From the NCBI GenBank assembly GCA_964463485.1, contig CAYXDO010000039.1:9931-73930 (forward strand): 64,000 nucleotides of DNA, read 5' to 3'. Source of the DNA: CAYXDO01 sp964463485 (GTDB taxonomy: Bacteria; Myxococcota; Kuafuiibacteriia; Kuafuiibacteriales; Kuafuiibacteriaceae). The position numbers and the translations under genes are program-made. The notes below the pieces were generated by a model. The model searched no databases. It was not told where the DNA came from and saw nothing but the letters and a program-made list of their open reading frames with translations. Positions 1 through 9,263 of the stretch are shown here, in pieces (the first letter of the stretch is position 1; each line of letters opens with the position of its first letter).

Positions 1-2
1 TC

Positions 3-614
3 GACCGCGAGCGCCCGGAGCTCTTCGTCGTCGCCTGCAACACGGCCAGCGCGGTCGCCCTGCCGACGTTAGAAGCGGAGCTCGACGTGCGCGTCATCGG
101 CGTCATCGAGCCTACCGCGGCCTTCGCCGCTGCGGTCACCCGCGTTCGTCGCGTGGGCGTGATCGGAACGCAGGGTACGATCCGCGCGGAGGCCTACCAG
201 CGCGCGCTGCATTCATACGCAACCGACATCGAGGTCATCGCCAAGCCCTGCCCGCTCTTCGTGCCGCTCGCGGAAGAAGGTTGGACTCACGACGAAATCA
301 GCGAGGCCATCGCGGAGCGATATCTGGCGCCGATTCGCGCCGCAGGCGTCGACGTTCTGGTTTTGGGATGCACTCACTACCCGCTCTTGAAGGAGGTGAT
401 CGGTCACGTGATGGGACCCCGCGTCACGCTCGCCGACGCGGGCGAGGTCACCGCCGAACGGATCTCCGAAATGCTAGGCCCAGAAGGCACCGAACGGATT
501 TCGACTGGCGTGCGGCGTTATTATGTGACCGACCTGCCGGGTGGTTTTTTGAAGGTGGCTGAGCGGTTCCTCGAGGAGCCCATCGAGAAGTTGGAAGAGG
601 TCGATCTCGTCTGA
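3..614 (+). CDS. murI: Glutamate racemase, 5' end outside window
   Basis: Converts L-glutamate to D-glutamate for peptidoglycan synthesis in the cytoplasm. The frame is open from base 3, so the start codon and roughly the first 60-70 residues lie upstream of the window. Both catalytic cysteines are visible: the first in VVACNTASA (bases about 30-60) and the second in VLGCTHYPLL (about 358-390), each in its usual racemase context. The reading ends at a TGA at 612-614, and the C-terminus is of normal length for the family. The next gene is convergent, 61 bases away, with no clear terminator between them. The family call is secure; only the N-terminus is missing. Confidence 0.96.
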   Translation, partial: DRERPELFVVACNTASAVALPTLEAELDVRVIGVIEPTAAFAAAVTRVRRVGVIGTQGTIRAEAYQRALHSYATDIEVIAKPCPLFVPLAEEGWTHDEISEAIAERYLAPIRAAGVDVLVLGCTHYPLLKEVIGHVMGPRVTLADAGEVTAERISEMLGPEGTERISTGVRRYYVTDLPGGFLKVAERFLEEPIEKLEEVDLV

Positions 615-675
615 TCGACTTTGTCCCCGCGCTTGGCTCGTGCGAGGTGCCGGGACTGCTGCGAAGCCAACCTGC

Positions 676-3003
676 TCAATCGAGCTCATCCCCGCTCGGC
701 TCTTCGGACTCCAAGCGTCGGGCGAACTGCTCCATCAGCGCGCGTGGCTCGGAGAGATCGATGTCGCTCGGGATTTGTTCGCCGAGGTCTTCGAGACTGA
801 CCAAGAACGCCGCGACGAGCCCTCCGACCGCGTAGGGCTCTCGCTCGTAGAACCGACCGTTTCCGCCGTTGACGGTGCGCAAGGCCTCCGCGCCGAGCCT
901 CACGGCCTCGGCGCGGTGGCCTTCTTGCGCAAGGATTTGCGCCTTGAGGAGCTTCGCTTCAGGACAGCTCGGATCGATCGCGAGCACGGCGTTGACGTCC
1001 TCCACGGCGGCCTTGCGCTCCAAGAGGATGAGAATGCGGGCGCGCTTGAGCCTCGGGCGAATCGCCGAGCCGGAACGCCCGATGTCGAGCTCGAGCTGTT
1101 CGAGGGCGTCGAGCACGCTCATGCGCTTGCCTGCGACCTTGATCCCGACGGGCATGACGATCGGAATGCCTTGCGGACCTCCCCGCTGTGCTTGGGCCAA
1201 TTCCATGAGCATCGCCGTGCGGACGGCTTGGCGGGCCTGCTGAGTGAGGGTCAACCGGTCGTCACTCGCGCCGCACGCCTTGCAGGCGCGATCTCCGGCG
1301 AACGCGGGCTTCTGATCTTCCTTCTCGGGATCGACGAAGATTCGGTTCGTGTAATACACGAGCACTTCGCCGCACCGGCTGCACTTGAGCTCGATCGGGA
1401 TACCGGAGGGCTCGGGATTTCGCGCGGCTTTGATCTCGGCGAGCTTGCCTTCGATAGGAGCTCCAACGATCTCGGCGAGGCCTACGGCCACCGCTTCTTC
1501 GGGCTCGCCTTCGTAAGCACGAGACAACAACGCGCCCACCAGTCGCCCGTCTCCGGACCGCTCGATGGCGTTCATGAGCGATGACCGCGCGCGCGCTCGG
1601 AGCTCGTAGAATCGACGTCCCAGCGCCGCCGCGGTGCGCTCAGTGGCCAGTATTCCGGCTAGCTCGATCGCGACGGCCAGATCTCCATCGGCCGTAGCTC
1701 GGCTCGAGAGCCGATTCACGACCAACGGCTCGAGCGCCTCGACCGCTCGTGGCGCGAACGTCATCGCGAAGTGGGCGAGCAGAGAGTCTTCGGTGCGAGT
1801 GAGCTCGCTGAACACGGCCTCTGGGGCGGCTCGCATGAGCGCCGTGACGAGCTTCTCGTCGAAGCTCTCTTGGATGAGCGCGGTGCGACAGCTCGCCACC
1901 AGTGAGTCTCGCTGGTCATCGCTCATGGCGCGCACGCGCGCTTCGATCTGGTCCAGGCCATCGGTCTCAGAGAAGCCGCAGTCGGCCAGAAGCTTGGTCC
2001 TGGCTTTCAGTCGGGTCTCGAGGTTGCGCACGCGAGCGTCGATGGATAGCGCGGCCGCGAGGAACGGGCTCGCGATCGCCGGATCCAGTTGATCGAGGCT
2101 CGGCGCGACCTTCGCCAAGGCGACGAGCAGCCCCTCGGGACGAGGAACGACCTCGAGTCCTTTCTTTGGACCGACGACCTCCGCGATGGTCGCGATGGCT
2201 TGACCGACGTGGCCTTTGCGAAGCGCGTCCTCGAGCTTTTCGCTCGCTTCTTCGCTCCAGTTGGTGCGGGGCGCGTTGCGGAGCGCCCGGTATTGTCGGT
2301 CGGCGGCTTCGCGGCGGACGTCCTTGGTCGACGGGTTCATCAACCCGAGCGCGATCCGCGCGGGAGACTCGAGCGTCGAGTCCCTGTGAGAATCGGAGAT
2401 CGCGACGGCGAGCGCTCGCTCGGCAAGACCGGGGTCGAGTCCGCTGAACACGGCCGAAAAAATTCCAGTGCGACGAAGAGGGCTCGCGAGCCCAATGCGG
2501 TTCAGCGCGCGCGAGAGGTAGTCGACGGTGCCTTCGGGCCAGCGCGCTGCGACGCCCGAGATCAGCAACAACGCGATCTCGTCGTCGAGGCGGGGACCGC
2601 TCCGCAGGAGCTCGAGCGCGCGCTTGGAGTCCACTCGCGCAAGAGCTTCCGCCGCGGTCTCTCGAAGCTCCGGCGAACCGGAACGCACGATCTCCTCGAT
2701 CGCCGGCGCGACCGCGTCGGCCTTCAGCGACTCCGCGAGCACGAGAGCCACCGCCACGACCCCTACGTCCGAATCGGCGAGGCACCCGACGATCGTGTCC
2801 CTCGCGCGATCGTCGTCGAGGTGGATCAAGCGGGAGAGCGCGAATCGTCGTGCGACGGGCCGGTCGCATTTGACCAAGTCGAAGAGCTTGTCTCTGGTCC
2901 AGAGCAGGGATGCGGGCGGGGGCGCGAGCGGAGCCGGAAAATCGAGGTCCGCCTCGGGCAGCGTGAAGGTGTCGTCACCGCCGCCAATGAGGGTGATAGC
3001 CAT
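676..3003 (-). CDS. HEAT-repeat protein with zinc ribbon and TPR-like tail
   Basis: A 775-residue protein of unknown role. Residues about 40-500 are alpha-helical with HEAT-like periodicity, for example RRFALSRLIHLDDDRARDTI and ELRETAAEALARVDSKRALE. Around residues 540-590 there is a zinc-ribbon-like set of four cysteines, CSRCGE followed about 35 residues later by CKACG. The last 130 residues look like TPR (RARILILLERKAAVEDVNAVLAIDPSCPEAKLLKAQ in pieces). There is no signal peptide, so it is probably cytoplasmic and a protein-binding scaffold. It starts at an ATG and is followed on the same strand by nothing close; the HD-domain gene lies 68 bases upstream in the same direction and may share its transcript. 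Function cannot be named from sequence. Confidence 0.85.
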   Translation of the reverse strand: MAITLIGGGDDTFTLPEADLDFPAPLAPPPASLLWTRDKLFDLVKCDRPVARRFALSRLIHLDDDRARDTIVGCLADSDVGVVAVALVLAESLKADAVAPAIEEIVRSGSPELRETAAEALARVDSKRALELLRSGPRLDDEIALLLISGVAARWPEGTVDYLSRALNRIGLASPLRRTGIFSAVFSGLDPGLAERALAVAISDSHRDSTLESPARIALGLMNPSTKDVRREAADRQYRALRNAPRTNWSEEASEKLEDALRKGHVGQAIATIAEVVGPKKGLEVVPRPEGLLVALAKVAPSLDQLDPAIASPFLAAALSIDARVRNLETRLKARTKLLADCGFSETDGLDQIEARVRAMSDDQRDSLVASCRTALIQESFDEKLVTALMRAAPEAVFSELTRTEDSLLAHFAMTFAPRAVEALEPLVVNRLSSRATADGDLAVAIELAGILATERTAAALGRRFYELRARARSSLMNAIERSGDGRLVGALLSRAYEGEPEEAVAVGLAEIVGAPIEGKLAEIKAARNPEPSGIPIELKCSRCGEVLVYYTNRIFVDPEKEDQKPAFAGDRACKACGASDDRLTLTQQARQAVRTAMLMELAQAQRGGPQGIPIVMPVGIKVAGKRMSVLDALEQLELDIGRSGSAIRPRLKRARILILLERKAAVEDVNAVLAIDPSCPEAKLLKAQILAQEGHRAEAVRLGAEALRTVNGGNGRFYEREPYAVGGLVAAFLVSLEDLGEQIPSDIDLSEPRALMEQFARRLESEEPSGDELD

Positions 3004-3071
3004 GGCCCGCCCTACACCCCAAAGACTCGCTGCACAACCGAACGAGCATCCCTCGACGGACGGCCCGAGAC

Positions 3072-4448
3072 TCAGACCTTTGCGGGCCTTTGGCTTGCGA
3101 GGGTTCCAAGCCCCTTCAGCACCTGCTTCGCTTCATCGAGCCGCTCGGGCTCCGCATAGACGCGGAACAAGTGCACACCCTCTGCGTAGCGACGATAGAG
3201 CGGCGTATACACCTCGACGGGGATGGACTGCCCTCCGTCGACGATGAACAGCGGAGGCACATCGGACTCCTTCGCCGAGAAGTTGTGCGTCCACTTGAAG
3301 TACTTCGACAGCTCACCGCGAACGCGGTGGACGATCGCATGAACGCCCGCGGCTGCGAGCGCGGCATGGACGCGCTCGGCTTGCGCTCTGCCGTCGTCGT
3401 CCGTTTCGAAGCCCTTCGCCTCGAACACCATACGATAAGCGCGACGCTCGACGACGCGGCGAGCCCACGGGCTCTTGGATTTGCGCAGCGCATGCCACAA
3501 TTCGGCGTCGTCCCACGCCAGGTAGCTCTCCACGTCGGACGGCACCGAAAGCTCCCCGGTACCTTCGTCGAAGAATCGCTTCAACATCACTTCGTACCCG
3601 ATGGGGATCTGGTGAAAGTAGACCGACGTGAACATGTGGTAACGCGAGAGCAAGAAGTCCTCGAACCCGAAGCTCGCGCGCGCATGGAGCCCCAAGTGGA
3701 TGGCCCCGTTCTGTTCGACCGGTAGGAGGTTCTCGAGGATCCACTCGAGATCGAAGCGGCCGTAAGGAACCCCAGCGTAGTAAGAATCGCGGAGCAGGTA
3801 GTCCATGCGGTCTGCGTCGAGCTCCGAGCTCACGCACTGGCGCATCACCGGAAGAAAGTCGCGCTCCCCGACGACAAAACGCGTCTCGAGCTCCAGGCTC
3901 GGCGCGCGCCCAGCCACGATGGTCGCGATGTCCGCTGGCGTGACCCCAGTCCGAGGAGTGACGTGGCGATCGATCGCTCGCGTGAGCTCGGAATCGAGCA
4001 ACAACTTCAGCGTGTAGTCCTCGTGAGAAGCGCGCCGATCGGGCGCGCCCCCTTGCCACACACCGAGCTCGAGGGATCGCACCGCGGGCATGAAGCCCTC
4101 GGTCGTGTGCGAGAGCGGGGCGTGCCCTAGATCGTGAAACAGCGCAGCCAGCCTCACCGCCGTCGAAAGGCGCGTGCTCGTCGCGTCGTCGAGCTCATAA
4201 AAGCCCACGACGCGCTGGAACATGCGCGAGGCTACGTGCATCGTCCCGAGCCCGTGGGCGTAGCGCGTGTGTGTGGCGCCAGGAAAGGCCAGATCGGCCA
4301 GACCGAGTTGTTTGATCATGCGCAGCCGTTGGTACGCCGCCGTATCGACGAGCGGCGTCTCGTGCCGCATGAGATGAATGGTCCCGTGGATCGGGTCGCG
4401 AATGCGGATGCTCGTGCGCTCATTGGGCGTCATGGGCTTGGGCATCAT
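3072..4448 (-). CDS. HD-domain phosphohydrolase, SAMHD1/dGTPase-like
   Basis: A 458-residue cytoplasmic metal-dependent phosphohydrolase of the HD superfamily. The N-terminus has the RDPIHGTI motif typical of the SAMHD1-like branch. The metal ligands are visible: His65 in TRYAHGLGTMHVA, His105-Asp106 in LFHDLGHAPLSH, and the distal aspartate in SELDADRMDYLLRDSYYAG at about 209-225. The family hydrolyses dNTPs or related nucleotides, but the true substrate here is not readable from sequence. The start is an ATG at 4448; another in-frame ATG lies 15 bases downstream. The divergent gap to the metallophosphoesterase (about 200 bases) presumably carries promoters for both. The gene may continue into the HEAT-repeat gene downstream (68-base gap). 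Confidence 0.93.
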   Translation of the reverse strand: MMPKPMTPNERTSIRIRDPIHGTIHLMRHETPLVDTAAYQRLRMIKQLGLADLAFPGATHTRYAHGLGTMHVASRMFQRVVGFYELDDATSTRLSTAVRLAALFHDLGHAPLSHTTEGFMPAVRSLELGVWQGGAPDRRASHEDYTLKLLLDSELTRAIDRHVTPRTGVTPADIATIVAGRAPSLELETRFVVGERDFLPVMRQCVSSELDADRMDYLLRDSYYAGVPYGRFDLEWILENLLPVEQNGAIHLGLHARASFGFEDFLLSRYHMFTSVYFHQIPIGYEVMLKRFFDEGTGELSVPSDVESYLAWDDAELWHALRKSKSPWARRVVERRAYRMVFEAKGFETDDDGRAQAERVHAALAAAGVHAIVHRVRGELSKYFKWTHNFSAKESDVPPLFIVDGGQSIPVEVYTPLYRRYAEGVHLFRVYAEPERLDEAKQVLKGLGTLASQRPAKV

Positions 4449-4646
4449 GCACGCGCCGATCCGCAGACGCTACGGCGTTCCGGCCGGCGAGTAGGTTCTT
4501 TCTGAAGGTGGGTCCGTTCTCGCGGCGCGGGCCGCCGCCGAAAATTGCAGCTGAAAGATCTGGTTTGGCGAGCCGGGTTGCTTGTACAGTTCCGCTCACG
4601 AGCGCGTGGAATAGAGAACCTAGCCACGCAGTTCGTGTGGCTCCCG

Positions 4647-5657
4647 ATGTCCACAGCGCGCTGGGAGGCGGCGTTGACGATTCTGGCGCACATCACCGAT
4701 GCCCACGTCGCACCCCGAGGGCGCAGGAACGCGGTTCTCAAAGATCGTAGCGTCGAGATTCTCGCGGACGTGATCGACCAAGTTCGGGAGTCCGGCGCGC
4801 ACGCGACGCTCTTCGGGGGCGACAACATCGACAACCGGGGCGACGGCGCCCGCGACATCGAGGAGTTCACGCGCCTCGCGCACGGCGGCCCGGATTGGCT
4901 CTGCGTCGTCGGCAACCACGAGGCTGCGGACGGCCACGGTTTTCTCGGCAAGGACGAATTCGCTCGACGGGTGAGCGGCCACGGAATTCGGCCCGGACGA
5001 TTCCATTTTTCCGAAGGTATCGGCGACGTCCGGGTCCTCGGAATCGACACGACCTTGGTCGGAAGCCACGGGGGCCATGTCTCCGACGAGACGCTCGCGT
5101 TCTTGGCGCGCGAGCTTCACGCCACCACCGAGCCCCACGTCGTGGTGCTGGGTCATCACCTGCTCGCCGCCCCGTGGGCGCCCTATCGCTTCGATCCTTG
5201 GAGCAACGAGTATCTCGTCTCCAATCGCGACGCGGTGATCGGGTTGCTCGCGAGCTTTTCGCGCGTGCGCGCCTATCTGTGCGGCCATCACCACGCCTCT
5301 CGCATTCAGAGAATCGCGGGTCGCGGTGAAGGCGGCGGCTTTTGGCACGTGCTCACCGCGTCTCCGGTCGCGTATCCGCACAGCTCGAGGCTCTTGCGGT
5401 TCGAGTCTGACGCGATGATCGTCACGTCGCTGCGGCCTCGCCTCGACCGTGTGACGGAAGAGGGACTCGCCGCCGTCATGAGCGGTCGAAAGGCCCGTCG
5501 CTACTCGTCGCTCGGATCGAGCCGATCCTTCCTCGACTACGTCGCTGGCTCGCCGCAGGACAACGACGTCATCTTGCCGTTCTCGCAACGCACCCGGGTC
5601 GACGCGATGATTCGAAGGGAGCCGGCGAACGCCGTGCACGCGACCCTCGGCGGCTGA
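4647..5657 (+). CDS. Calcineurin-like metallophosphoesterase
   Basis: A 336-residue phosphoesterase with the dinuclear metal site of the calcineurin-like family: ITDAH (Asp18, His20), FGGDN (57-60), VVGNHE (89-92), LGHH (169-171) and CGHHH (213-216). It probably hydrolyses phosphomono- or diesters; substrate unknown. I start it at ATG 4647 because this places the DxH motif about 18 residues in, as is usual. A GTG at 4635 is possible, while the longer open frame back to 4545 looks non-coding. No signal peptide is evident. The stop is 6 bases from the convergent AgmX-like gene, leaving no room for a separate terminator. Confidence 0.9.
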   Translation: MSTARWEAALTILAHITDAHVAPRGRRNAVLKDRSVEILADVIDQVRESGAHATLFGGDNIDNRGDGARDIEEFTRLAHGGPDWLCVVGNHEAADGHGFLGKDEFARRVSGHGIRPGRFHFSEGIGDVRVLGIDTTLVGSHGGHVSDETLAFLARELHATTEPHVVVLGHHLLAAPWAPYRFDPWSNEYLVSNRDAVIGLLASFSRVRAYLCGHHHASRIQRIAGRGEGGGFWHVLTASPVAYPHSSRLLRFESDAMIVTSLRPRLDRVTEEGLAAVMSGRKARRYSSLGSSRSFLDYVAGSPQDNDVILPFSQRTRVDAMIRREPANAVHATLGG

Positions 5658-5662
5658 CGTGT

Positions 5663-6157
5663 CTACTTCGCGAACGTGAGAGGTATCGCGAGGTTCAAGA
5701 CTTCCTGAGTGACGCCCTCGGACACCTCGCCGGTGAACTCCGGAAACTGCCAGCGCGGGATGCGACTGAGCAAACAGGCTCCGAGCACCGAGTCGTTCTC
5801 TCGCTTCGGTGAGATCGCGAGCTCGGCGACCCGCCCGCTCTTCTTCACCGAGAAGTCGATGATGATCCTGACCGTCAGCTCGGGGTCCTTTTCCAACGCC
5901 GCTTCGTAACAGGCGGCGAGGTCGGCCTGGTTGTCGGAGACCACTTTGGCGACGTCTTCGGCTCCGAGCGTCGCAGGTACGAAAAGAGTGCGCTCGTTGG
6001 CGACGAGGATGGGCCCTGATTTTTCCGCGGTCTTCTTGCGCGGACGCACCTCGATCGCGCCAGATGGCGACTGCGCGAGGCTGGCAAAGCGCGCCTCGAA
6101 GCTCTGATCCGAGCTCGGAGCGGCAGCCAGCGCCAGCGCGAAAAGCCAAAGCTCCAT
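5663..6157 (-). CDS. AgmX/PglI C-terminal domain protein, exported
   Basis: A 164-residue protein with a short N-terminal signal sequence (MELWLFALALAAAPS). Residues about 68-164 match the TonB-like AgmX/PglI C-terminal domain widespread in Myxococcota: a helix with DLAACYEAAL, strands with VRIIIDFSVKKSGRV, a late GACLLSRIPRWQFP and a closing LNLAIPLTF. In this family the domain sits in periplasmic or envelope proteins, often with gliding or transport machinery. Here it stands almost alone behind a signal peptide. Its partner is unknown. It is convergent with the metallophosphoesterase and divergent from the barrel gene at 6322. Confidence 0.85.
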   Translation of the reverse strand: MELWLFALALAAAPSSDQSFEARFASLAQSPSGAIEVRPRKKTAEKSGPILVANERTLFVPATLGAEDVAKVVSDNQADLAACYEAALEKDPELTVRIIIDFSVKKSGRVAELAISPKRENDSVLGACLLSRIPRWQFPEFTGEVSEGVTQEVLNLAIPLTFAK

Positions 6158-6321
6158 GTCGTGAATCTAGCCCTCGTTCTCGCGCCCCGCCAAGGCCGTC
6201 ATGATTGCGCGCGGTCACCCGTGTGTCGAACCGACAAGACGACGAGTAGACCAGGAGCGTGAGCGGCCGCGAGACATCCCCAAACTTGACCTCGCCTCGG
6301 AATCCCGTGACCTTCTCGGCC

Positions 6322-7749
6322 ATGCGCCTGTTGCGAGCCGCTACCTTGGGAACGCTCCTCAGCTCGAGCGCCGCCTTCGCTCAGGAGACCACGCCTTCCG
6401 TCGCCGACGCGGCGACCGGCACCCCAATCGGACCCACGGACCGAAAGAACCTCTCGGGTCAGCTCGGCTTCGGCGCCATCGGCGAAGACGTGTTTGCCAC
6501 GCTCGGCCTCCGCTTCAACTTCGATCAAGAGATGTGGGGCTTCGGCGTCGCCGTCCCGCTTCGCATCCGGCTCATCGATCAAGATCCACAAAACGACGAC
6601 GACGTCGGCGGGCTGCTCCGCAAGGAGGACTGGGACGAGTTCTCCGACTTCCTCAAGATCATCCGCTACGTCTACGTAGGGAACAAGAACGAGCTCTTCT
6701 ATGCGCGGATCGGCGAGCTCTCGGGGCTCACCATCGGGCACGGGACGATCGTCAACGACTACTACAACGGCTTCGACATCGACCGCTGGCGCATCGGCAC
6801 CAACCTCGCGCTCAACATCGGAGCGTTCGGTGCAGAGGTCGTCGTCGGCGACATCGCGCACCTCTCCGATCCCGCGCTCGTCGGCGCCCGCGCGACCGTG
6901 AAGCCCGTGATGCTGGCCCTCGGAGACGACGCCGGCTTCTTCGGGGATCGCTTGGTCGTCGGCGTCAGCGCGATGTCCGACCCGACGGTTCCCTACGAGC
7001 TTCGTAAAGACGCCACCTCAGGGAACATCGTCCTCGACGACGCTCAGCACCCGGTGGTCGAGGTCGATCGCACCCTCGTCATCGCCGGCGTCGACGTCGG
7101 TCTTCGTCTGCTCGATAAACCGCTCACGATCACGCCCTACGTCGACCTGAACAAGATGTCGGTCGTCGACCACGGCTGGGGGTTGCACATCGGCGTGATG
7201 TGGGAGCTCGATGTTCCTGTCGGAATCGATCACCTGATCGCGAACGTCCGCACCGAATATCGCCGTGTGAGCGGTGACTATCTCGGCCCGTATTTCGACG
7301 TCGCGTATGAAATCGAGCGCTACGAGCTCCCAGCCGGCAGTCAGAGCCCGAAAGTTCGAACCCTCGCCGACGGCAGCCTTCCCGGGCGAAACGGATATTA
7401 CTTCTCGATCATGAGCGGCTTGCCCGCTTGGGCCTTGGTCCGCGGTGAGTTCATCGACTACGACGGAGGCCTGAACGACGGGAGCCTCAGGCTCGGGCTC
7501 GACGTCCCTGCCCTCGAAGTCTTCAAGCTCAGCGCCTTCTACTACCGCGTGGGGATTGGCAGCGCCAGTGACCTCTTCAAGCTCGACGATCGCTCCGCCG
7601 TGATCGCCAAGGCCAGTATCCCAGTCTATTACGTGTTCTCGCTGGAGCTCCAATTCAGGCGACTCTGGAAGGCCGATCCGAACGAAGGCGGCAGCTACCG
7701 AGCGGTCGACGACTGGAGCGTGGGCGTGGGTTTCTCGCTCGATTTGTGA
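6322..7749 (+). CDS. Outer-membrane beta-barrel protein
   Basis: A 475-residue exported protein, from ATG 6322 with a clear signal peptide (MRLLRAATLGTLLSSSAAFA, cleavage near AFA-QE). The start at 6259 would add 21 residues that do not look like a signal peptide. After cleavage the protein is a run of alternating-residue beta strands with aromatic ends (FATLGLRFNF, WGFGVAVPLRIRL, YFDVAYEIERYEL) and it ends in a strand closing with FSLDL, typical of an outer-membrane barrel. No enzyme motif is visible. It may be a porin or structural barrel; the substrate is unknown. Its stop is 1 base from the end of the convergent gene at 7751. Confidence 0.82.
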   Translation: MRLLRAATLGTLLSSSAAFAQETTPSVADAATGTPIGPTDRKNLSGQLGFGAIGEDVFATLGLRFNFDQEMWGFGVAVPLRIRLIDQDPQNDDDVGGLLRKEDWDEFSDFLKIIRYVYVGNKNELFYARIGELSGLTIGHGTIVNDYYNGFDIDRWRIGTNLALNIGAFGAEVVVGDIAHLSDPALVGARATVKPVMLALGDDAGFFGDRLVVGVSAMSDPTVPYELRKDATSGNIVLDDAQHPVVEVDRTLVIAGVDVGLRLLDKPLTITPYVDLNKMSVVDHGWGLHIGVMWELDVPVGIDHLIANVRTEYRRVSGDYLGPYFDVAYEIERYELPAGSQSPKVRTLADGSLPGRNGYYFSIMSGLPAWALVRGEFIDYDGGLNDGSLRLGLDVPALEVFKLSAFYYRVGIGSASDLFKLDDRSAVIAKASIPVYYVFSLELQFRRLWKADPNEGGSYRAVDDWSVGVGFSLDL

Positions 7750-7750
7750 G

Positions 7751-8332
7751 TCACCGAGTCGTCGAGGGCGTTCGCGCGGACGGTGGATAACTCGGCGGCG
7801 CGTACGTCGGAAGCCGCGCGATCCGCCGCTCCATGGGCTCGGAGATCCCCACGATCGCATCGACCGACAAGAAGACGAACGGCTGCATGTGTGCGGTGAC
7901 GACCTGAGTCCACGGATCACGAACTTTCAGGCGTACGTCCCTCACCAGCAAATAGTGTCGTGGATTCGCGAGGAAGTCGGACAAGCGAAGCTGAGGCGGC
8001 ACACCCAGCTTGCCGCGGATCGTCCCGACGTCGAGCAGGAACACGAGCTCGTGGTCTTCTTTGACGGCCGGCGACTCCTTGTGGCTCTTGGACGCCTCGT
8101 CGGGGTCGGCCATCACGAACAAAACGGCGCTGCGGTGCAGGGCGAAAAACGGGAGCTCGTCCTCGGTGCTCTCGATGCGGACTTTGGTGAGTGGCAGAAA
8201 CTCGTGACCGCTCTCGAGAAACTCGGACAGCGTCGCGTCCGCTGGCACGTGCAAGGTCCCTCTTACCCAGCCCGATCGGCTGAGCAAGGTCGTCACGACC
8301 TCACGTTGGTCAGCCGGTTTCGAATCGCTCAT
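7751..8332 (-). CDS. Protein with internally duplicated small beta domain
   Basis: A 193-residue protein without signal peptide, starting at ATG 8332 (MSDSKPADQREVV). The open frame reaches back to 8533 but that part overlaps the upstream gene and is Arg-rich shadow. Two halves align by eye: residues 22-77 (WVRGTLHVP..ATLSEFLES...FLPLTKVRIES....LHRSAVLFVMAD) and 104-163 (TIRGKLGVP..RLSDFLAN...YLLVRDVRLKV....AHMQPFVFLSVDA). The tail is Pro/Ser-rich. The pattern 'G-x-L-x-VP...LSxFL' recurs in small uncharacterised bacterial beta-domain proteins, so a ligand-binding or assembly role is possible, but I cannot name the function. It follows the RMD1-like gene (113-base gap) on the same strand. Confidence 0.78.
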   Translation of the reverse strand: MSDSKPADQREVVTTLLSRSGWVRGTLHVPADATLSEFLESGHEFLPLTKVRIESTEDELPFFALHRSAVLFVMADPDEASKSHKESPAVKEDHELVFLLDVGTIRGKLGVPPQLRLSDFLANPRHYLLVRDVRLKVRDPWTQVVTAHMQPFVFLSVDAIVGISEPMERRIARLPTYAPPSYPPSARTPSTTR

Positions 8333-8445
8333 GTCGCATGTGGCTGCACTGGATGTGCCACCGCGTCTGCGACGTGAGCGCCTCGACAAAATGCGAAACA
8401 ACCGCGATCGCTTCGAGGCCCGCGCAAGGCGTGCATGGCACCAAG

Positions 8446-9246
8446 TCAGTGCCGCACCAGCGCCAGGACGATCTCGAACACGATGAGCAGCACGATGGCC
8501 CACTCGAGGCGCCGAGAGACCCGGCTTTGCCAAATGTTCAGAATGACATCGATGACGTGCTCGACCGTGTGGAGGTTGTCGAACATCGCTCGATAGCGCT
8601 GCTCGATCTCGAGGTTCCTGAAGAGGGCGTCATAAAGCGCCGCGACTCTCGGATCTTCCCAGGCCTCTTCGGGCCGATCTTGGAGAAAGAACAGACTCGG
8701 AAGCTCCAAGCGATCGGTCATGAGTCGGCCGACGCGCCGCAGAGTGTCCCGGTTGGCCCGCGGCGGGACCCCGCGCGTGGCGAGCTGTTGGGTGAGTAGC
8801 AATCCCTCGTCGAGAAATTGCTCGCTCGCTTTCTCGTACCGCTCGAGCGCCGCGGACTGGCCGAGCAACATCGCGATGGCAGCCATCAAATCGACTGATC
8901 TTTCGGGGATGACGACCTGGTCCCAACCCACTCGAGGAGAGGCGTCGATGTGCTCGGGGTCGACCGACACGAAGTAAGTCTCGCTCGTGAACGGCAACGC
9001 CTTTCGCCCGAAGACTTTGGCGATGGGCTCCGTGATCGCAGCGTCGAGCTTGGTGGCTCCGTCGAGCACGATGGCCCCGAAGGTGAAAACGTACAGGCGC
9101 GCGGACGCGCCGACCTCATACGCGCGCCCGTAGGCGTAGCGGCGTTGCTCCTTCCAAGGGAGCTCACCGGCGGCCTTCTCCAAATCGACGCCGCCGTCGA
9201 GGGCGACGGCGGTGATCGGAGTCCCGTCTCGCGGTTTGTCAGGCAT
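8446..9246 (-). CDS. RMD1/Sif2 (DUF155) family membrane protein
   Basis: A 266-residue protein of the DUF155 family, known in eukaryotes as RMD1 or Sif2 and common but uncharacterised in bacteria. Visible family features are YVFTFGAIVL near residue 72, the central helical stretch VDLMAAIAMLLGQSAALERYE, and a single C-terminal membrane helix (WAIVLLIVFEIVLALVRH) that makes it tail-anchored. The start is ATG 9246; the extra open frame to 9363 is shadow of the PPK2-like gene. It lies 17 bases downstream of that kinase on the same strand and is likely cotranscribed with it. Function unknown. Confidence 0.88.
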   Translation of the reverse strand: MPDKPRDGTPITAVALDGGVDLEKAAGELPWKEQRRYAYGRAYEVGASARLYVFTFGAIVLDGATKLDAAITEPIAKVFGRKALPFTSETYFVSVDPEHIDASPRVGWDQVVIPERSVDLMAAIAMLLGQSAALERYEKASEQFLDEGLLLTQQLATRGVPPRANRDTLRRVGRLMTDRLELPSLFFLQDRPEEAWEDPRVAALYDALFRNLEIEQRYRAMFDNLHTVEHVIDVILNIWQSRVSRRLEWAIVLLIVFEIVLALVRH

Positions 9247-9263
9247 GAGAGTTGGGCGTGTAC

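Noticed and set aside
4620..6323. A 567-residue minus-strand open frame
   Set aside because: It runs antisense to the metallophosphoesterase and out of frame with the AgmX-like gene, both of which have clear family motifs.
8244..8260. A TGGCAC string as part of a sigma-54 promoter
   Set aside because: The second half (TTGC at the right spacing) is missing, and the site is inside a coding region. I found no convincing -24/-12 promoter in the window.
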